Positions 14,501-28,000 of a DNA stretch of 64,000 nt are shown piece by piece (position 1 is the first letter of the stretch; every line of letters begins with the position of its first letter). This DNA is from Rachycentron canadum (Eukaryota; Chordata; Actinopteri; Carangiformes; Rachycentridae). The DNA lies in NCBI GenBank assembly GCA_038496675.1, contig CM076651.1, positions 19,164,640 through 19,228,639 of the forward strand, given 5' to 3'. A program made the position numbers and the translations under genes. The notes under the pieces are model-generated. The model saw nothing but the letters and a program-made list of their open reading frames with translations. It was not told where the DNA came from and ran no database searches.

Positions 14501-16819
14501 AACAGATGAGTCCTGCATCCTATTGTACATACAGCATATATAGGAACTCAAGGTGTATAAGAGGTGAAGTTTCTATATAGAACTTCGACATAGTATAAAA
14601 GGCATTTTCTACAATACTGTATGTCTATGGGTTCCAGTGAAGAGAAGTGTTTGTAGACTATAGTGTCTCCATTTGACAAAATAAGGAAAAATTATTCACT
14701 GCTCAACTTTGACTTCAACACCAATAACTAGTGATGATTTCGGTTGGTGCGGATTTGTTGGGCTTGAAAGACAGACCCAAAGAAGAATATGTTACAGTAT
14801 AATCACACTCTTGATGCCTCAGGCACTGTTTTCAGCTTTGGTTTTCACATTTTGACCGTTATAGCATCACTGCAGGGAGTGGAAGTTTTCAATGGGTTTG
14901 CTAGATGACAAAATTTAGCCACATTTCGCTATCATTGCTGTTCGGGAAAAGATACTTTTCTCAACTTGTCCATGTTGTCTTCACTATGAACAGAGTGTCT
15001 GCATTTGGCTCTTTAGAGCTTAAAACTCTAACTGGCTGCTTCCACAAAAAGCACCAATGAGAGCAGCAGGGATGAACCAAAACAGTCAAATTGCAGACTG
15101 GAAAACCGAAACACTGAGCTGAAAGACGCTATAAAGCTTCAACTGAAGCAAGGAACTGCAGAATCAGGTGATTATTCATCACTACAAACAATGCTTGTCA
15201 TATACAAGTAATCATGTGATCATTGGTAATGAATTAAATATTAATTGCTGCTGCTTAATGGAGTTTGCCCAGTTGCCTGATTCACAGAACTTACTACAGA
15301 CTGGAAACAGGTCGATATTTGCTTGTTTGCTCCACCCATCACAGTACGTAGAACACAGTACTGTAGGAAAAACCAAGACAAGATGAGTGACAGTGCATCC
15401 ACTATGTGTGAGGATGTAGGTCTTGTGAAATGACTAAATCTCCATGCCAGCTGGCAGTTTAACAGATGCAGAGCAGACCTGTGGAACCTCAATCAAGGTC
15501 ACCTTGTATGACCTTTCGGATGCTTTAAAACAAAATAAAAGACCATTGTATTGTTCACAGATAAGTGGTTTCTCTCTGACAACAGAGATGGGCACAGTGG
15601 CCAAACTGCAAATAGCAACAGAAGAAGGGAAACTGGCCAAACAAGCACTTTGGAGCTGAGTGCTGCTCGGGCTTCATGCTACTGACTGTGAGTGAGGCTT
15701 AAGATTGTTTATTTTAATGTGGAGGAAATATTTTGTGCTAAATATTACTACCTATTACTATTATAACATGACATTGGTGTTGGCTTTAATTTAAAAAATA
15801 TTTAATTCAATTTAATTTAATTCATTTTAAAACTATTTTTGTATGTCAACATAAATTGGAGAGACAGACAGACAGTAAAATGTTTCCCTAGTCTCCCTCT
15901 TTAATTTGTCTTCCTCTGAGCATACGTCAATATTAAAACACTTTAACAAGTTACATTGAAGTGCTGCTACCAAACAGCATCTGTCAGAAAGTTGTGCTGT
16001 GCCTGGTTTCGGTCTGGTGCTGCTGAGCCACTCCATGAAACACACAGATGGGGTGTTGTTCATCTCTGTCTTCAAGTGCTTGTTTCTGAACTGCCTCTCA
16101 AAAATCTCATGGATCAGCTGCTGTCGAAACTAGTGGCTCTCTCTTCAGCTCGTCTCTTATTCTCTCTCTCTGAACCAGCTTTTTCTGTGTTTGCTGTTAC
16201 TGAATATGACACCTTATCTCACCACGAAGTGTCCCAGAATCCATGGTGTTAAGACAGGAAAGGTCACGTAGCAGCCAATTAACAATTTCATAATTATACA
16301 AGTGGGTCCTTCATTTCATTTGATGCCTCATTGGTCTCATCTGCAATTACACCAGTTTGTTTTCTTCGGTCACAATTACAGTGGATCAGTTCACTTTACT
16401 GCATTTGTGTATTCAACGTGAAAATATTTTTCCAGTTGAATGTTTTCTCCCGGTGGTACACAACATTTTGAGACAGCCTGTTTGCTCCCATTTGGAGGGA
16501 GTGTCAGGAGTGAAAAACCAATACATCCTCCTGTGAAAACCCACTGGAGCAGTGATGTATGGAAACACCACAATGTTCCCAATAGTAAGTCCTGCATGAA
16601 GCACATTTTACACAATCAGGAAAAGCACTTTTACTTTTAAAGTTCTCTGAGTACTTGAAGATGTTGCACACACAGCCCCATTTGTCTGCAGGTATATCAA
16701 CGCTTTGCAACTGCACATTTGATCCACTGAATATTGAATACAACACATGGCCTGTAAACAAAACAAGTAACAAAGCAAATGAGCACATTATAAGCAAAGG
16801 GACTGATGTTTTATTTTAA
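8560..16819. other. Non-coding stretch, no gene recognised
   Basis: No frame combines splice sites, length and sensible composition. The longest frames (12217-12558 plus, 12832-13191 minus, 13937-14332 minus) show no domain. Two weakly similar segments (about 12130-12190 and 12595-12660, both with TTGGGCCACAT and GGAATAAATAC-like words) suggest an old duplication. GCTAA/TTAGC words near 8970-9060 may belong to a fish repeat. Confidence 0.5.
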
Positions 16820-17260
16820 TGGTATTAAACTCTATTTTTGACAAATTTTAGTAGCATCGTGGCTCTGGGGTCAGTGAGTCATTAAGTCTTTCGACCACTT
16901 TGGTTCAGACTGATACGTGTCAGCAACTATTTGTGGGGTAGGTATGAACATTCAAGTTCCTCAGAGGATGAACCCTAATTATTTTGGTGATCCCTGACTT
17001 TTCATTGAGTGTCACCCGCAGGTCAAAGCTTTTATTCATCCTTTGCAATATCTTAACATCTACCAAAGTCTGAAACTTTATGCTTAGTGCAAATAAGAAA
17101 ATGTTAGTGAAGCAAAGATGGTGAACTCTACATAATTGCTGCTAAACATTTACATGTTAGCATTGTCATTGTATCTTAGCATGCTAACTTTAGTATTTAG
17201 CTCAAACCACCACTGGACCTCAGAACAGTCACAGTGCTGGGGACTTGTTCATAACACTGG
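16820..17260 (+). repeat. Fish-type dispersed repeat (dispersed GCTAACxTTAGC-ended family)
   Basis: The order GATGAACCCTAATTATTTTG-GTGATCCCTGACTTTTCAT, GTGTCACCCGCAGGTCAAAG, AAGATGGTGAACTC, TGTTAGCATTGTCATTG, AGCATGCTAAC and TTTAGCTCAAACCACC follows, block by block, a repeat that I recognise as very common in acanthomorph fish. Confidence 0.7.
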
Positions 17261-17639
17261 GCTACACGATCACAGTTGTTCCCCAGCCGTAAAGTTCAGT
17301 GTCAGAAAATCTTGTTATCCTTCACCTCAAAGCTAAAGTGTAGCTAAAGGGCGACAACTTGTCTTACTATTTCAAATAAACAAGTTCAGGCTGCACGGTC
17401 CCCCTCTGATTTAATTCATTAAGTGGATGTAAACAGTCTAAAGTTGAAATGAAGCACTTCACGTTCACTCCAAACATGTTCGGCCTATTCAGTGTTAATC
17501 CTTTTGCATTTTTTCTGTCTGTGTCTCTCTCCGTCTGTCACTTTCTCAATTTAATTCTCAGCTTGAATTGCTGCACTGGCACGACTGTTAACTAGACAAA
17601 ACCCTGCCAAAGTGGTTTATGAAATGTAAAATTTCTGCC

Positions 17640-18130
17640 AGTCTTTCTTTCTCTGTGTGTCTCGGTGTTTCTCCTCTCCCTCCTGTTTACCCCCTGCCAG
17701 TTTCCCTCCTCCTCCCCCTCACCCCCTGCCGTCCCATCTTGAAGACAGCGTTGCGTTGCGGCTCCATGCTCCTAAAGAGTTGAAACTGTCGGCCGGGGAA
17801 GCGGTGAAATGGAAAAATTTAATCGCATTAAGAGAAAAACCTTCTCTTTTCATTTGTAAATTCCTGGGACACGCTTTTTTTCCCACCCTGTTTTTTTCCC
17901 CCTTTTACACCTACCTCTCTCTCTCTCCCTGTGTCCTTACCCCGACACGGCTGCTGAGCTCAGAAAACATCCGCCTAGGCCTCAACACACACATATGCAG
18001 TACATGTAAGAACACACACACTCAAACAAAAGTCCTTACTTTACTTCAGCTGCGGATTTGACAAACCATGATGGAGGTCTACTGGATGGTTTACACACAC
18101 ACACACACACACACATACACACACACACAC

Positions 18131-18181
<51 letters not shown>

Positions 18182-18300
18182 GACATTGTAATTCCTTTCC
18201 TTTTTCCCCTTAAACGACACAGAGATCAAAGACTGTTTCACTGACTCCTCCTCTTCCCTCCCTCCCTCCATCTTGCTTTCCCTCCTCCAAATCGGCCAAT
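17640..18300. other. Pyrimidine-rich block with an unusual CpG-containing core
   Basis: C/T-rich flanks surround 17740-17870, a non-repetitive segment with several CpGs and TTTAATCGCATTAA. No coding evidence; see findings for a possible conserved element. Confidence 0.4.
18092..18177. repeat. (CA)n microsatellite
   Basis: About 43 CA units with CATA and CGCA interruptions. Confidence 0.95.
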
Positions 18301-21300
18301 GTACCTTAACGGTTTTTCCGTCCTCTGTTCTCCCTCCTGTTTCACTTTCTTTCCTCGTTTTTGTTTCTCATGTCCTGCTTTTCTCCTTTATTTCACTTTC
18401 TTTAAACCTACATCTCTCCTTCCTCCACTGCTACTGTTCTCTTGCTCTCTGTCTGTCTTTCTTTCATCTCTTACAGAATTATCTCCAGCAGAAAATTAAA
18501 CTATTCAGGGATTAAGACTTTAAGGTATTTGACTTACAACTCCTCTTTCAGCTGTTTTCCTTCCTCTTCAAATTATCATTTGCAGCTTTTATTCTTGTTA
18601 AATTAAAAGAAAACTGAAGGATTGTATTTGAAAACCCTGGGCACAGAGGGGGTTTTAAAAGCAGAATGTTTCCTGCAAGTGTCTCTTTCTGAGGTAAAAC
18701 TTGTTAACTAAAGTGATTTCTCTTGTAAATTAGTTTGACATAATGCTCCAATCCCCCCGCCCTCCCCCATCCCCTTTGCTTTCTATCTTTTCTCGTTTTT
18801 TTTTTTTTTTTTTTTTTTTGTACGTCAGCTCTAAACTGTGTGGCTGGTGTCCCCGCTGAACTTGATCATATCTATTGTGTGTAAAAAAGACCAGTTAGCT
18901 TCACATTCCTGCTGGATACTGTCACACTAAAAAGCACAATAGAGGTGCTTTCACACTGCAAATCTTTTAGTTCAGACCCGCAACGTCAGCCAAACTGTAA
19001 TACCACTCTCTCTCTCTGGTGTGTGCGTACACGTGCATGCATGCATGTGTGTGTGTGTGTGTCTACGCCTTTGCTCTCTCTGCCCCTGTCTTTCTCTCTA
19101 GCCATCAGAGGGAGCTCTCTCTCTGCAACCAGACCACTACAAATCCACTTAAATGTTATTTTCTGTCACCACCAACTTGATGCCTTGTGTATCTTTACTG
19201 TCAGTGCTGCATAAAGCATATATGTATGTGTATATGTGTGTATATATATATGCACTGACCTCAGGGCTCAAAACCGAGCTGAATTGAAAAACTGTCTCTT
19301 TTCAGTTGTGCAACCTGTTTCTTCTTTTGAAGTGATGCCGTTTTGCCATTCAAGGATCTCTGCTCGGTAAATGTTCTGTAATGGTTCTATTCAAACATGA
19401 CAGGACCCTGATGGTCAGAGTTACAATGTTGACACGATATTTAGATATTTGGGTATTTGGTACCTGATGCATGAGGGAGTCTGTATCACTGCAGGAAAAC
19501 AGCGGTGAGTTGGAAAGAATCATCTGAAAAGAGAAGATGGTGCTCTGCTCGGTCACAGCTTGTATCAGTGATCCTAAAAATGTTGCAGTTTGATGAGTGT
19601 TCATCTCCAAAGCTTAATTAATGACCATCGTCAGCTTCAGAGGTGTTTACCATCACTTCTCACCTGTCAAATCAGCACTAATAAATTTTCGCATTGGTGT
19701 CAACACTTTTTAGATTTAAAAAAATTTGCTCCCTATCAGTGTTCAACCTGTAAATGCCCAACCATAGTTAAAAACAAAATGTTGGTTGTGGCTCTCATGT
19801 AACACCTACTTGCTCACATTCAATATGTAAAGGTTTTTCTGGATATTCATACTCTAAGCAGTTGGCTGAAAGGCAGACTGATAGGCTGACAACTCTTGTG
19901 GCTTTATGAGGGTGTTTCTCTCACATTTTATAAACTGATCTGACATGATTAGGCTTAAAATGTAGGAAATGTTGAATTTAATATACCCTGGTTTAGTCTT
20001 ACATTATTGTGACAGCATTTCACTCTTGAGATGTGATCAAAGAAATGTTTTGTAATTTTTAAGTACAACTTCATAACAAAAGTGACTCGGGTTTATTCAG
20101 ATTGTAATGTTACAACCTATTTATGGTAAACCAGTGTATGTCTGAGAAGGGTCAGAGACTGAAATATACACATGTGAGGTGAATCACAAGAGAACCACCT
20201 CCCCAGTGAAGAGATCAAGGCTCCTTCAGCTAAATTTACATCAAGAGGGCCAGTTTAGTTTCAAATGAGAATGAGACCAAAGCATTTCCAGGATCTCTGC
20301 AATTCAAGGCAGAGGATTTGTGTTAATGCAGACAAGTTTTAAGACAACTTAAGTCATTTTTTGTCAGCTGCTCTGGAGGGAACAAACATATCTACCAACG
20401 TCTATAAAACTACAGTCTTTGTGCTATTTTACAAACTGTGGGAAGAAAAGTGTTGCACCAACCAACAATAATGGCCGAGCCAACAACTGAGCTCTAACAG
20501 CTGGATTCAAGCCCCGCAATCACCTCCCACAATCGCTGCACTACAAGTGCCTCCAAATCACTGAACACACTGAGAAACTCATCAGGATGGAAATGAGTAA
20601 TTGTAATGAATGAGTGTTTCGGAAGTGTGCGCAAATCACCATCAAATCATTACAGATTACAACATATTCCACATCGTCTGGTGGTTGACTCTACACACTT
20701 TGTGTGTCCTTCCCTCCTATACATGGACCAACCTCCGAGGGCGATGTTTTTTCATATATTGTACTATATCTGTGTTTTGGGCTTTTCAGATGCTTTTTGC
20801 CTAAATGCCTTCTATCCATATAAACATGCACAGAGACTTCAGCAACTGCAGCAATACTAAAATGTTCAGGTTCCTATCATAGACATGAACCAGTTTCGGC
20901 CATTGTTGTATTTACAATACAGGAGATTACGGTGAATGGTTATCAGAAAGTAACAAAACAGACCAGGGCTAGCTGGTTAACATGCTAACTTCAGGAGAAG
21001 AAAAGAAATTATAGACACAGGAGTTAACATTGATGTTGCACCAGTGAGTAAAGGAATCAAGTTTGATGCCAAACTTGCAACATCACTTTTAGACTAGCAA
21101 GTAAGAAGCTAATGCTAACTTAATGCTAACATTGGCTATGTAGCAAAACTAATAATATAACTTACAAATAGCTCCTTTCAAGGTAAATAAAAATTATTGT
21201 GAACTAAATATGAGTTACCTAGCTAGCTAGTTAGCTGGTGGTTTTCAGCCTCTCAAATAAGACTTGGTTTGTTTGGGTGGTTAATGACGACTGTAAAAGC

Positions 21301-24149
21301 ACAAAGCAGGTCACAATAAATAAAAATGCTTTCATGATATTAGCGACTGTGCACTACACGAAAGTTAAACAATATGACATGAAACCAGTTTGACATCACC
21401 TCCATCCTCTTAATATATATCTGGGTAACTTAGCACACCATCTGTCCATGTTTTATGGCTTTAACTGGAATGATATCAATGCTTCATCAATGACGCGGAG
21501 AAGGTAAAACAGATGTCTGAAACTGATGGTGAATGCAGCCTGAGTCTGGCTTCCAGGGGTGTCCAAATGCCCCATAAAAGGCTCCCAGTGAGCTGTATCT
21601 GTGCATTGTACATGTTACTATTTAACAGTAATAACTAGAATCAGAAAAAAGAGTACGATCTGAAATGCTGATATGCCATCATCTATCCATATGTGAATTG
21701 AATTCAGAATTTTCTGTACAAAAAAAAAAAACTTTTGCAGCCCTTCCTATCCTATCTGTTCCATGCCTCATGGCTTCTTATCGGCCTCCTTCCCTTGTAT
21801 CTCTTTTCCTGCCTCTTAATCTGGTTCCTGTCCTCTTATATGCAAATACGCCGACTTGTGAAATGACCATCATCATCATCCCCTTGCTGAGCTGTTTCCA
21901 GGGAAACATGGCCCCAGAGCAAAGTGGATGACCTGAGGGTATTGAATACATATAATCTGACTGGTGTATTGGTGTGTATGTGTGTCTGTGATGGTACATG
22001 TGTTTAACCTGAAGGTATTGTTGGCGACCTCTGTATAATCCATGTACTCCGTCTGCTCCACATGAAGAGGGCAGAGGACCTCCTCACGCCAACATAACAC
22101 AGATACATGCTCGTAAAAACACGCAGGAAGAAACATGCAACAAACACTGGTTTTAACTAAGTAACCCACCCAGCATACACAAAGATATATATACAAACAC
22201 ACATATATGTGATGCAAATACAATATACCAATGGCAAAAAGAATGGACTGTGATTGTACTGTACAACTTCTACACCTGAATGTCTGTAACTGTGAATATA
22301 CAGCAAGTTATATGATCTATAGAAACAGAATATAATTGCAGATGCTGAGTGATACATGCAAAGTATCTGGAGAGCAATGCAACATACACAAAATCACAGA
22401 CACATGTATAAGGAACATTAATAACCAACAGCTGCAGAAGTGGAGCAGACATGTAAGCATCCAGATACAACACAAAAGCTAACATAAAGATACATAATAC
22501 CCATTTGTAGTCTGCCAGCATGGGGCAGATGCTTTTACTCTGAACCCCCTGTAGAGTGATGCATGTATTTTTAGTGCATGAGGCCTCGTGGGAATAAAAT
22601 AAGAGGTTAGGAAATGAAAGATTCAAGAGGAATGCATTCACAGACATACAATAGACATACAGATACAGGTATAAGATTTCAACAGTTATTGAGTGCAGGG
22701 ATGCTTAAATGTTAGAACAAGACTGCAAATGCCATAGCTTGTAATGATAATTGTAAAGTAAATCATGTGCTACAATGCTACAACTAGTGGGCTTTATTCT
22801 GCATTGCATTTTGTGTAAATTACATTTTATAAAGATATAAACAAATAATGTTAATATATATATATATATATATATAAAATAGGAACAGATTTCAATGTAA
22901 AAGTGATGCAGAATGTATCCCTGATACTCCTGAGGGGGTTGACATAAAGTTACTAAAATCTTCATGAAACAATGCCACAGCTATTATACTCAGAATAATA
23001 GTTGTTCATTTTAATATACATAAAATGCTACACAAAGCACAGAGTAAAATAGAAACTATGACAGTTAATGTACAAGTTAAAATCTAAAGAAAAGACCAGC
23101 TGCGAGGAGGAGGATGAAAAAGGGGGAATTTATAGAAAAAGCATGAGAGCACAGGTGTGATTCTTTGACCAGGTTATTAGCTATTGTGTGAAGTGACAGC
23201 TCTAATGGAAAAAGATGACAGATAACTTAGAAGAGACAGGTGGAATGTGAAAGGTAAGGAGCCTAAATAAAGAACTGGGATAGAAATATATGAGGAGAAA
23301 TGAAAAAAGACAAAAACAATGAAGAAAAAGATGATGTAGAGAGGAACTGAATATAGGCAGAAATGAGTCTGGTAAATGGAGAATATAAATATGTATTTTG
23401 TTGCAAAAAAAGCCAGACATGGCGGAGCTGCACTCCTATATTTGGTACTGGTTTTACCAGGCTCCAACACAAACACAAGTCACATTGGCCCAGGCCTCTA
23501 TTAACACTCCATTATCCTGAGAGACAGAGACGCACATGAAAAATGAAGATAACAATTTGTAAAATAATACAATTTCTACAGTACACAGCACACTCCAATT
23601 TAAGAAAACATGCAAATAGACAAAACACAAGCACATTCAGAAAACATCATCATCAATTTCACAATGCATGTATTTCATGCAAATATTTACAACACAATCA
23701 AATACACAAACACCCTGCAAATAAAAAAAAAGTGATGAACCTGGCCCATGCAGTTGCTGTCTAATGATTTGTGACATTTGGAGGTAAAAGCATTGAGTTA
23801 GTGCACATGGATGTATTGTGGCTACATGTGTGATGTGTTCACCATTCAGCGTAATCATGACCAGAGAGTCAAAGAGAGGCAGTTTGACATGCAGCAGGGA
23901 GGCTCGGGACTCAAACATGTAGCCGCTGCAGTGAGGACTACACTTTCATGGTACATGGTACATGACCAGGTCAGCTCTTCAACATCACTTCATCGTGTCC
24001 ACTGGAAACACGTCCATTGTATTGTGAATATTTGCAGCACATATGATATGATATGACATGACATGATATAATGCAAAATGAAGAAAGACTCAGGTAACAG
24101 GTGAAATGTTAGATTCTGGCCAAACCACCTCATCTGTTACATTTATCTT
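18180..24149. other. Non-coding stretch with simple repeats
   Basis: Holds a T-run (18796-18819), short TG/TA tracts near 19050 and 19225-19250, a (TA)12 tract (22854-22877) and a pentameric ATGAT/ATGAC tract (24040-24070). No exon was recognised. Confidence 0.5.
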
Positions 24150-24350
24150 AACATGGATGGAGTGCTGTAAAATCTGGCATGTATGATAATTCACCCTGAT
24201 GACTGTTAATCCCCTGACTTTTCATGTAGTGCCACCAACAGACCATAATTGCCACTTTAAATCTTTCATTCAAGACAAAATATTGTCACCTAAAAATGAG
24301 GCAGCCTCTCAGGGGTGCTACTGTGGCTCTAGGCTTTGAGGACACACTTT
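24150..24350 (+). repeat. Fish-type dispersed repeat fragment
   Basis: CACCCTGATGACTGTTAATC followed by CCCTGACTTTTCATGTAGTG and CCACCA matches part of the family at 16820-17260 (GATGA...TAAT...CTGACTTTTC...GTG-CACC). Confidence 0.5.
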
Positions 24351-24783
24351 CATTAGAAACCATGTTTATGTGTCTTTATTAAACAGAGTATGCAAATGTG
24401 TTAGACAACCGTGTAAAAGATTTACTTGAGAGACAAAGAGGGTGACTACTTCCTTCACTTAAAAGGAAACTAACCGAGGAGCCAAAATGTGGTTCATCCT
24501 TTTAAATGTGATAGAGAGGTTAAAAAACTGGCAGAATAAGATGAAAGAAAATGATACAGGTAAGGAAACAATGGAGGGAAATCATATTAGTGATGAGAGA
24601 AGGTAGAAGCAGAGAGAAGCAGAAAGAGATGGAGGAGAATGAGGGAGCAGTGGTTTATTGCTGTGTCATACCAACCCAGACGATGCTGGGTTTTTTTGTG
24701 GCTGCTGAATCCTTGAAAGAAAGGTCACCATAAAACAACAGAGAGTCAAGTGTGAAAGAAAAGAGATTAGGGAGAGAGGGATT

Positions 24784-24838
24784 TGGGAGGGAGGGACGGA
24801 GCTGGGGTGGGGTGGGGGTGTGTGGGTGTGGGGGGGTC
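24784..24838 (+). repeat. G-run block, G-quadruplex-prone
   Basis: Consecutive runs GGGG-T-GGGG-T-GGGGG-TGTGT-GGG-TGT-GGGGGGG lie in a wider purine-rich tract (about 24550-25010). Confidence 0.8.
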
Positions 24839-25010
24839 GAAGTGGAGGAGGAGAGACTTTAAAGAAATTAAAAATTTACAGATGATTGAAAAAGATCAGA
24901 AATGAGGGAGCGGAGCAAGGTGACTGAGAGGGCGAGGAAGATGAAAATAGACAAAAGATGAAGAGGTGGAGAGAAGGGAGTGGGTGGAGGAAGAGGAAGA
25001 GGAGGACAGG

Positions 25011-28000
25011 TGTGATCCTCCACAGCTCAGGCGTTTGTTTCGCCAAGAGTGGCAGCAGTAGAGCAGAGGATTATGGGATTACGGTCAGTGTCATTGGTCA
25101 TGTGAGTCAGCGGGGTCAACACTGACCCTGCTTACCTTCTCTCAGTAAGAAAGCTTAGGCTGGCTGTGAAGGTGAGGTCTCACACACACACACACACACC
25201 TGCCCACCCATCTTTCTATCTCCTGAACAGACTCACCGCCTTCTCCACGTCTCTTTGGCTTTTATCCTTTTTAGTTTCCTTTCTGTATCATTTCACCCCC
25301 TCTCTTTCTCCCCTGACACATTTTATCTCTCTTTTTAATTCTCCTGTCTATTTCTGTCTGTCATCTCCCTCCCTCCCTCTCTTTCTCTATCTCTCTCTTC
25401 CGGATGTCAGGATCCTTTTCGCTGCATGTTATACATGCACAGCTTATCCATGCCCTCGGAAATCCAGGAGAATTCCTTGTCTTTTCTATCTGGAAGAGTA
25501 AAGACTAAAACCAGAGGAATAAAATATCTTAATGTCAGGAGGAGAAACCTGGATGATGTCCAGACTGTGAGGAGTGGCCACAGGAACAACCCCGGCCTTG
25601 GTAAGTTTGACTTACCCCGACTTGGTGTGGTGGTAGTCAGAGCAGCATTTATCCAGTATTGGTACTTTAGCATATTCAGTTTTGTATCAATTAATTCATT
25701 CAATTTAATTAGATTAGCATAATATAAAATATATAGCCAAAGTAACAAAGTCAATGATGAAAAAACACAAATAAATGACAAACACTAAATAAATAAATAC
25801 TGTACATTAATATTGAAATATAAAATGTAGATTTACAGAGGAATATGATGTAAAAAAAAAACAAGCACAAATCTGTCTGATCAAATCGAAAAGCACTGAT
25901 GTTGTGGTTGTTCATCATAATTAGACTGAACTGATGCAGTTAAGTGTTACATGTTCAGGTCTAGAACCAGGTCAGTCAGTGCAAGGTAGAAAATCAGTAA
26001 TTATTGTCTCCAACATGGATGTCTATGGCAAAAAACTGAAGGAAAAACCTTAAAAAATTCTCTGCGAAAACATGATGAGTTGCCATCAGAAAAAGTCACT
26101 TTATTTATAGTAGCTAGTCTCAACTAAAACCTGTTGGATGTCTCCTCGTCATATTGAGTATCCGAAATGAAATTACATTTACCTCAATTGTTTGGCTGCA
26201 GCTGCAGAAACTGTCAAACTTCAGCTCACAAAACTATGACACTCAGGGAGGCTACAAATCCAGTGAGGGGTCAGAGGAATGGATTGAGACTTTTTGGGTT
26301 TTAACTTTTAACTATTATACTACAAACACAAAGGCAAATAACTATTCTACAATATGTGTATATTTTTTTACTGTTTCTAAAGTGCAGCACTTCTAAAAAT
26401 CATAAAACAATTAACTTCAATCTGTCAAGGTAATGATTTGAAAAAATGAAATGTTTTAAGCAATTTAAGTTTTATTAAAACAAACTGTAGCTTTATAACT
26501 TCCTCACTCTCACCTCAACATTTTTATATAAAACCTTTAAAAATATTTCACCATTAACACTAAAACACAGACATCTACATCCACTTGATTAATTAACTTT
26601 CTGTATCTGATTTGTTCTGAAACTAAGTGACACATACAAACACATATGAAGTGTGTATGGAATATGTTGGCTGATGTTGGCAGAAAACATTATGGTAGAT
26701 AACAGTATAAGGTTTGAAGAGTGTCACTATTACTGCAACATCTGTGAAATTCAACTGTGCAACAGTAAACATCATCTTTAGTTTTTATGCTGATTTTTTT
26801 TGGGTGAGAATGTGTCAGAAGGGTTTTAATTCAGACCAAAGTTTTTGGTGTAAATTGAAACTACAGAGTCTACATTAGGGACAGAAAAACATATACTGAT
26901 AACTATTGGATTCAATCCACACACTGTGTGATGCGAAACTGGTTTTGTTCTGTGGACAGACAGGGCTGAGATGCTTCCTCCTGGTGCTGACAGTACAGGA
27001 CAGGTCAGGAGGTCACCAAAAAACAATTTGGACTCCATCACTGGAGGCCATGAAAAGTCACAGCAAGAAGAGACAAGAGGAAATTATGACCTGAGAGGTG
27101 ACGCAACAAGTGACACTGTCAAAGTTTTCTGGAGGAAAAATTTTGTCCCCACAGGCGACAATTTGAACCCTACTGTCCTCCAAGCTGTTTTTTTTTTTTT
27201 TTTTAATTTTTAGGCATTTTAACACGTCAGCAGAGCTTAACTGAGACAAAAAGAGGTGACCGAGAAGTAACAAATTGCCAAAACTGAAACAGGAACCCAC
27301 CAGGATAACACTAAATGTACATTTTCTGAGAACAGAAACAACCATCACCTTCTTATCTTTATCCAGTCTGTGTTATAGAATATTACATACATACAGTGCA
27401 TATATTACACTGCTCAGGGAGTCTGCTGCGTCTTACCAGTGCTGCAGAGAAAAGAATGGGCAAAGAAACAGCAATAACTGATTTAGATGCTGTAAATGAT
27501 GTAAGTGATGGCTGCTAAACAACAGTTTGAGAGAAGTGTGTTCTGGACTGTGAGGACTTGATTTCTTTTGACTTCTAAACACCAATCGTCTGAACAGTGA
27601 ACAGTGATTTGCTGTTGCTCGGCTGCTCCGTTTCTTTTCTGGGCGTCAGATTGGAGTGACGCATGTATTCGTTCTAATCTCAGCTGATTTCACATCCTGA
27701 TTGGATCCTACTGCCGTTTCCTCTCAGTTCATTGAGTAGCAGCACAAATGACAGCAGGGCCAGAGAAAACCCACAATAAAGAGACATTAACCTGCTCCTT
27801 CACTTAAATTTACAATAAAACATGACATTATTCCTTTAATTTTACTCCTGAGAAGTTTGGGGGGGAAACACAGAAAAGTGTTTCACTAAATACAAAATAT
27901 TTTTAAAAAATGCTGCACTGCACTGTGGCCAGTGTTTTAGACTCAAACATCTAATGCAGCAGCATGTGTTGCAATAAGCTTCTCGCTGTCGGGTTTAAAA

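Noticed and set aside
17657..18061. 134-codon plus-strand frame
   Set aside because: Pro/Ser/Leu-rich translation of pyrimidine-rich DNA.
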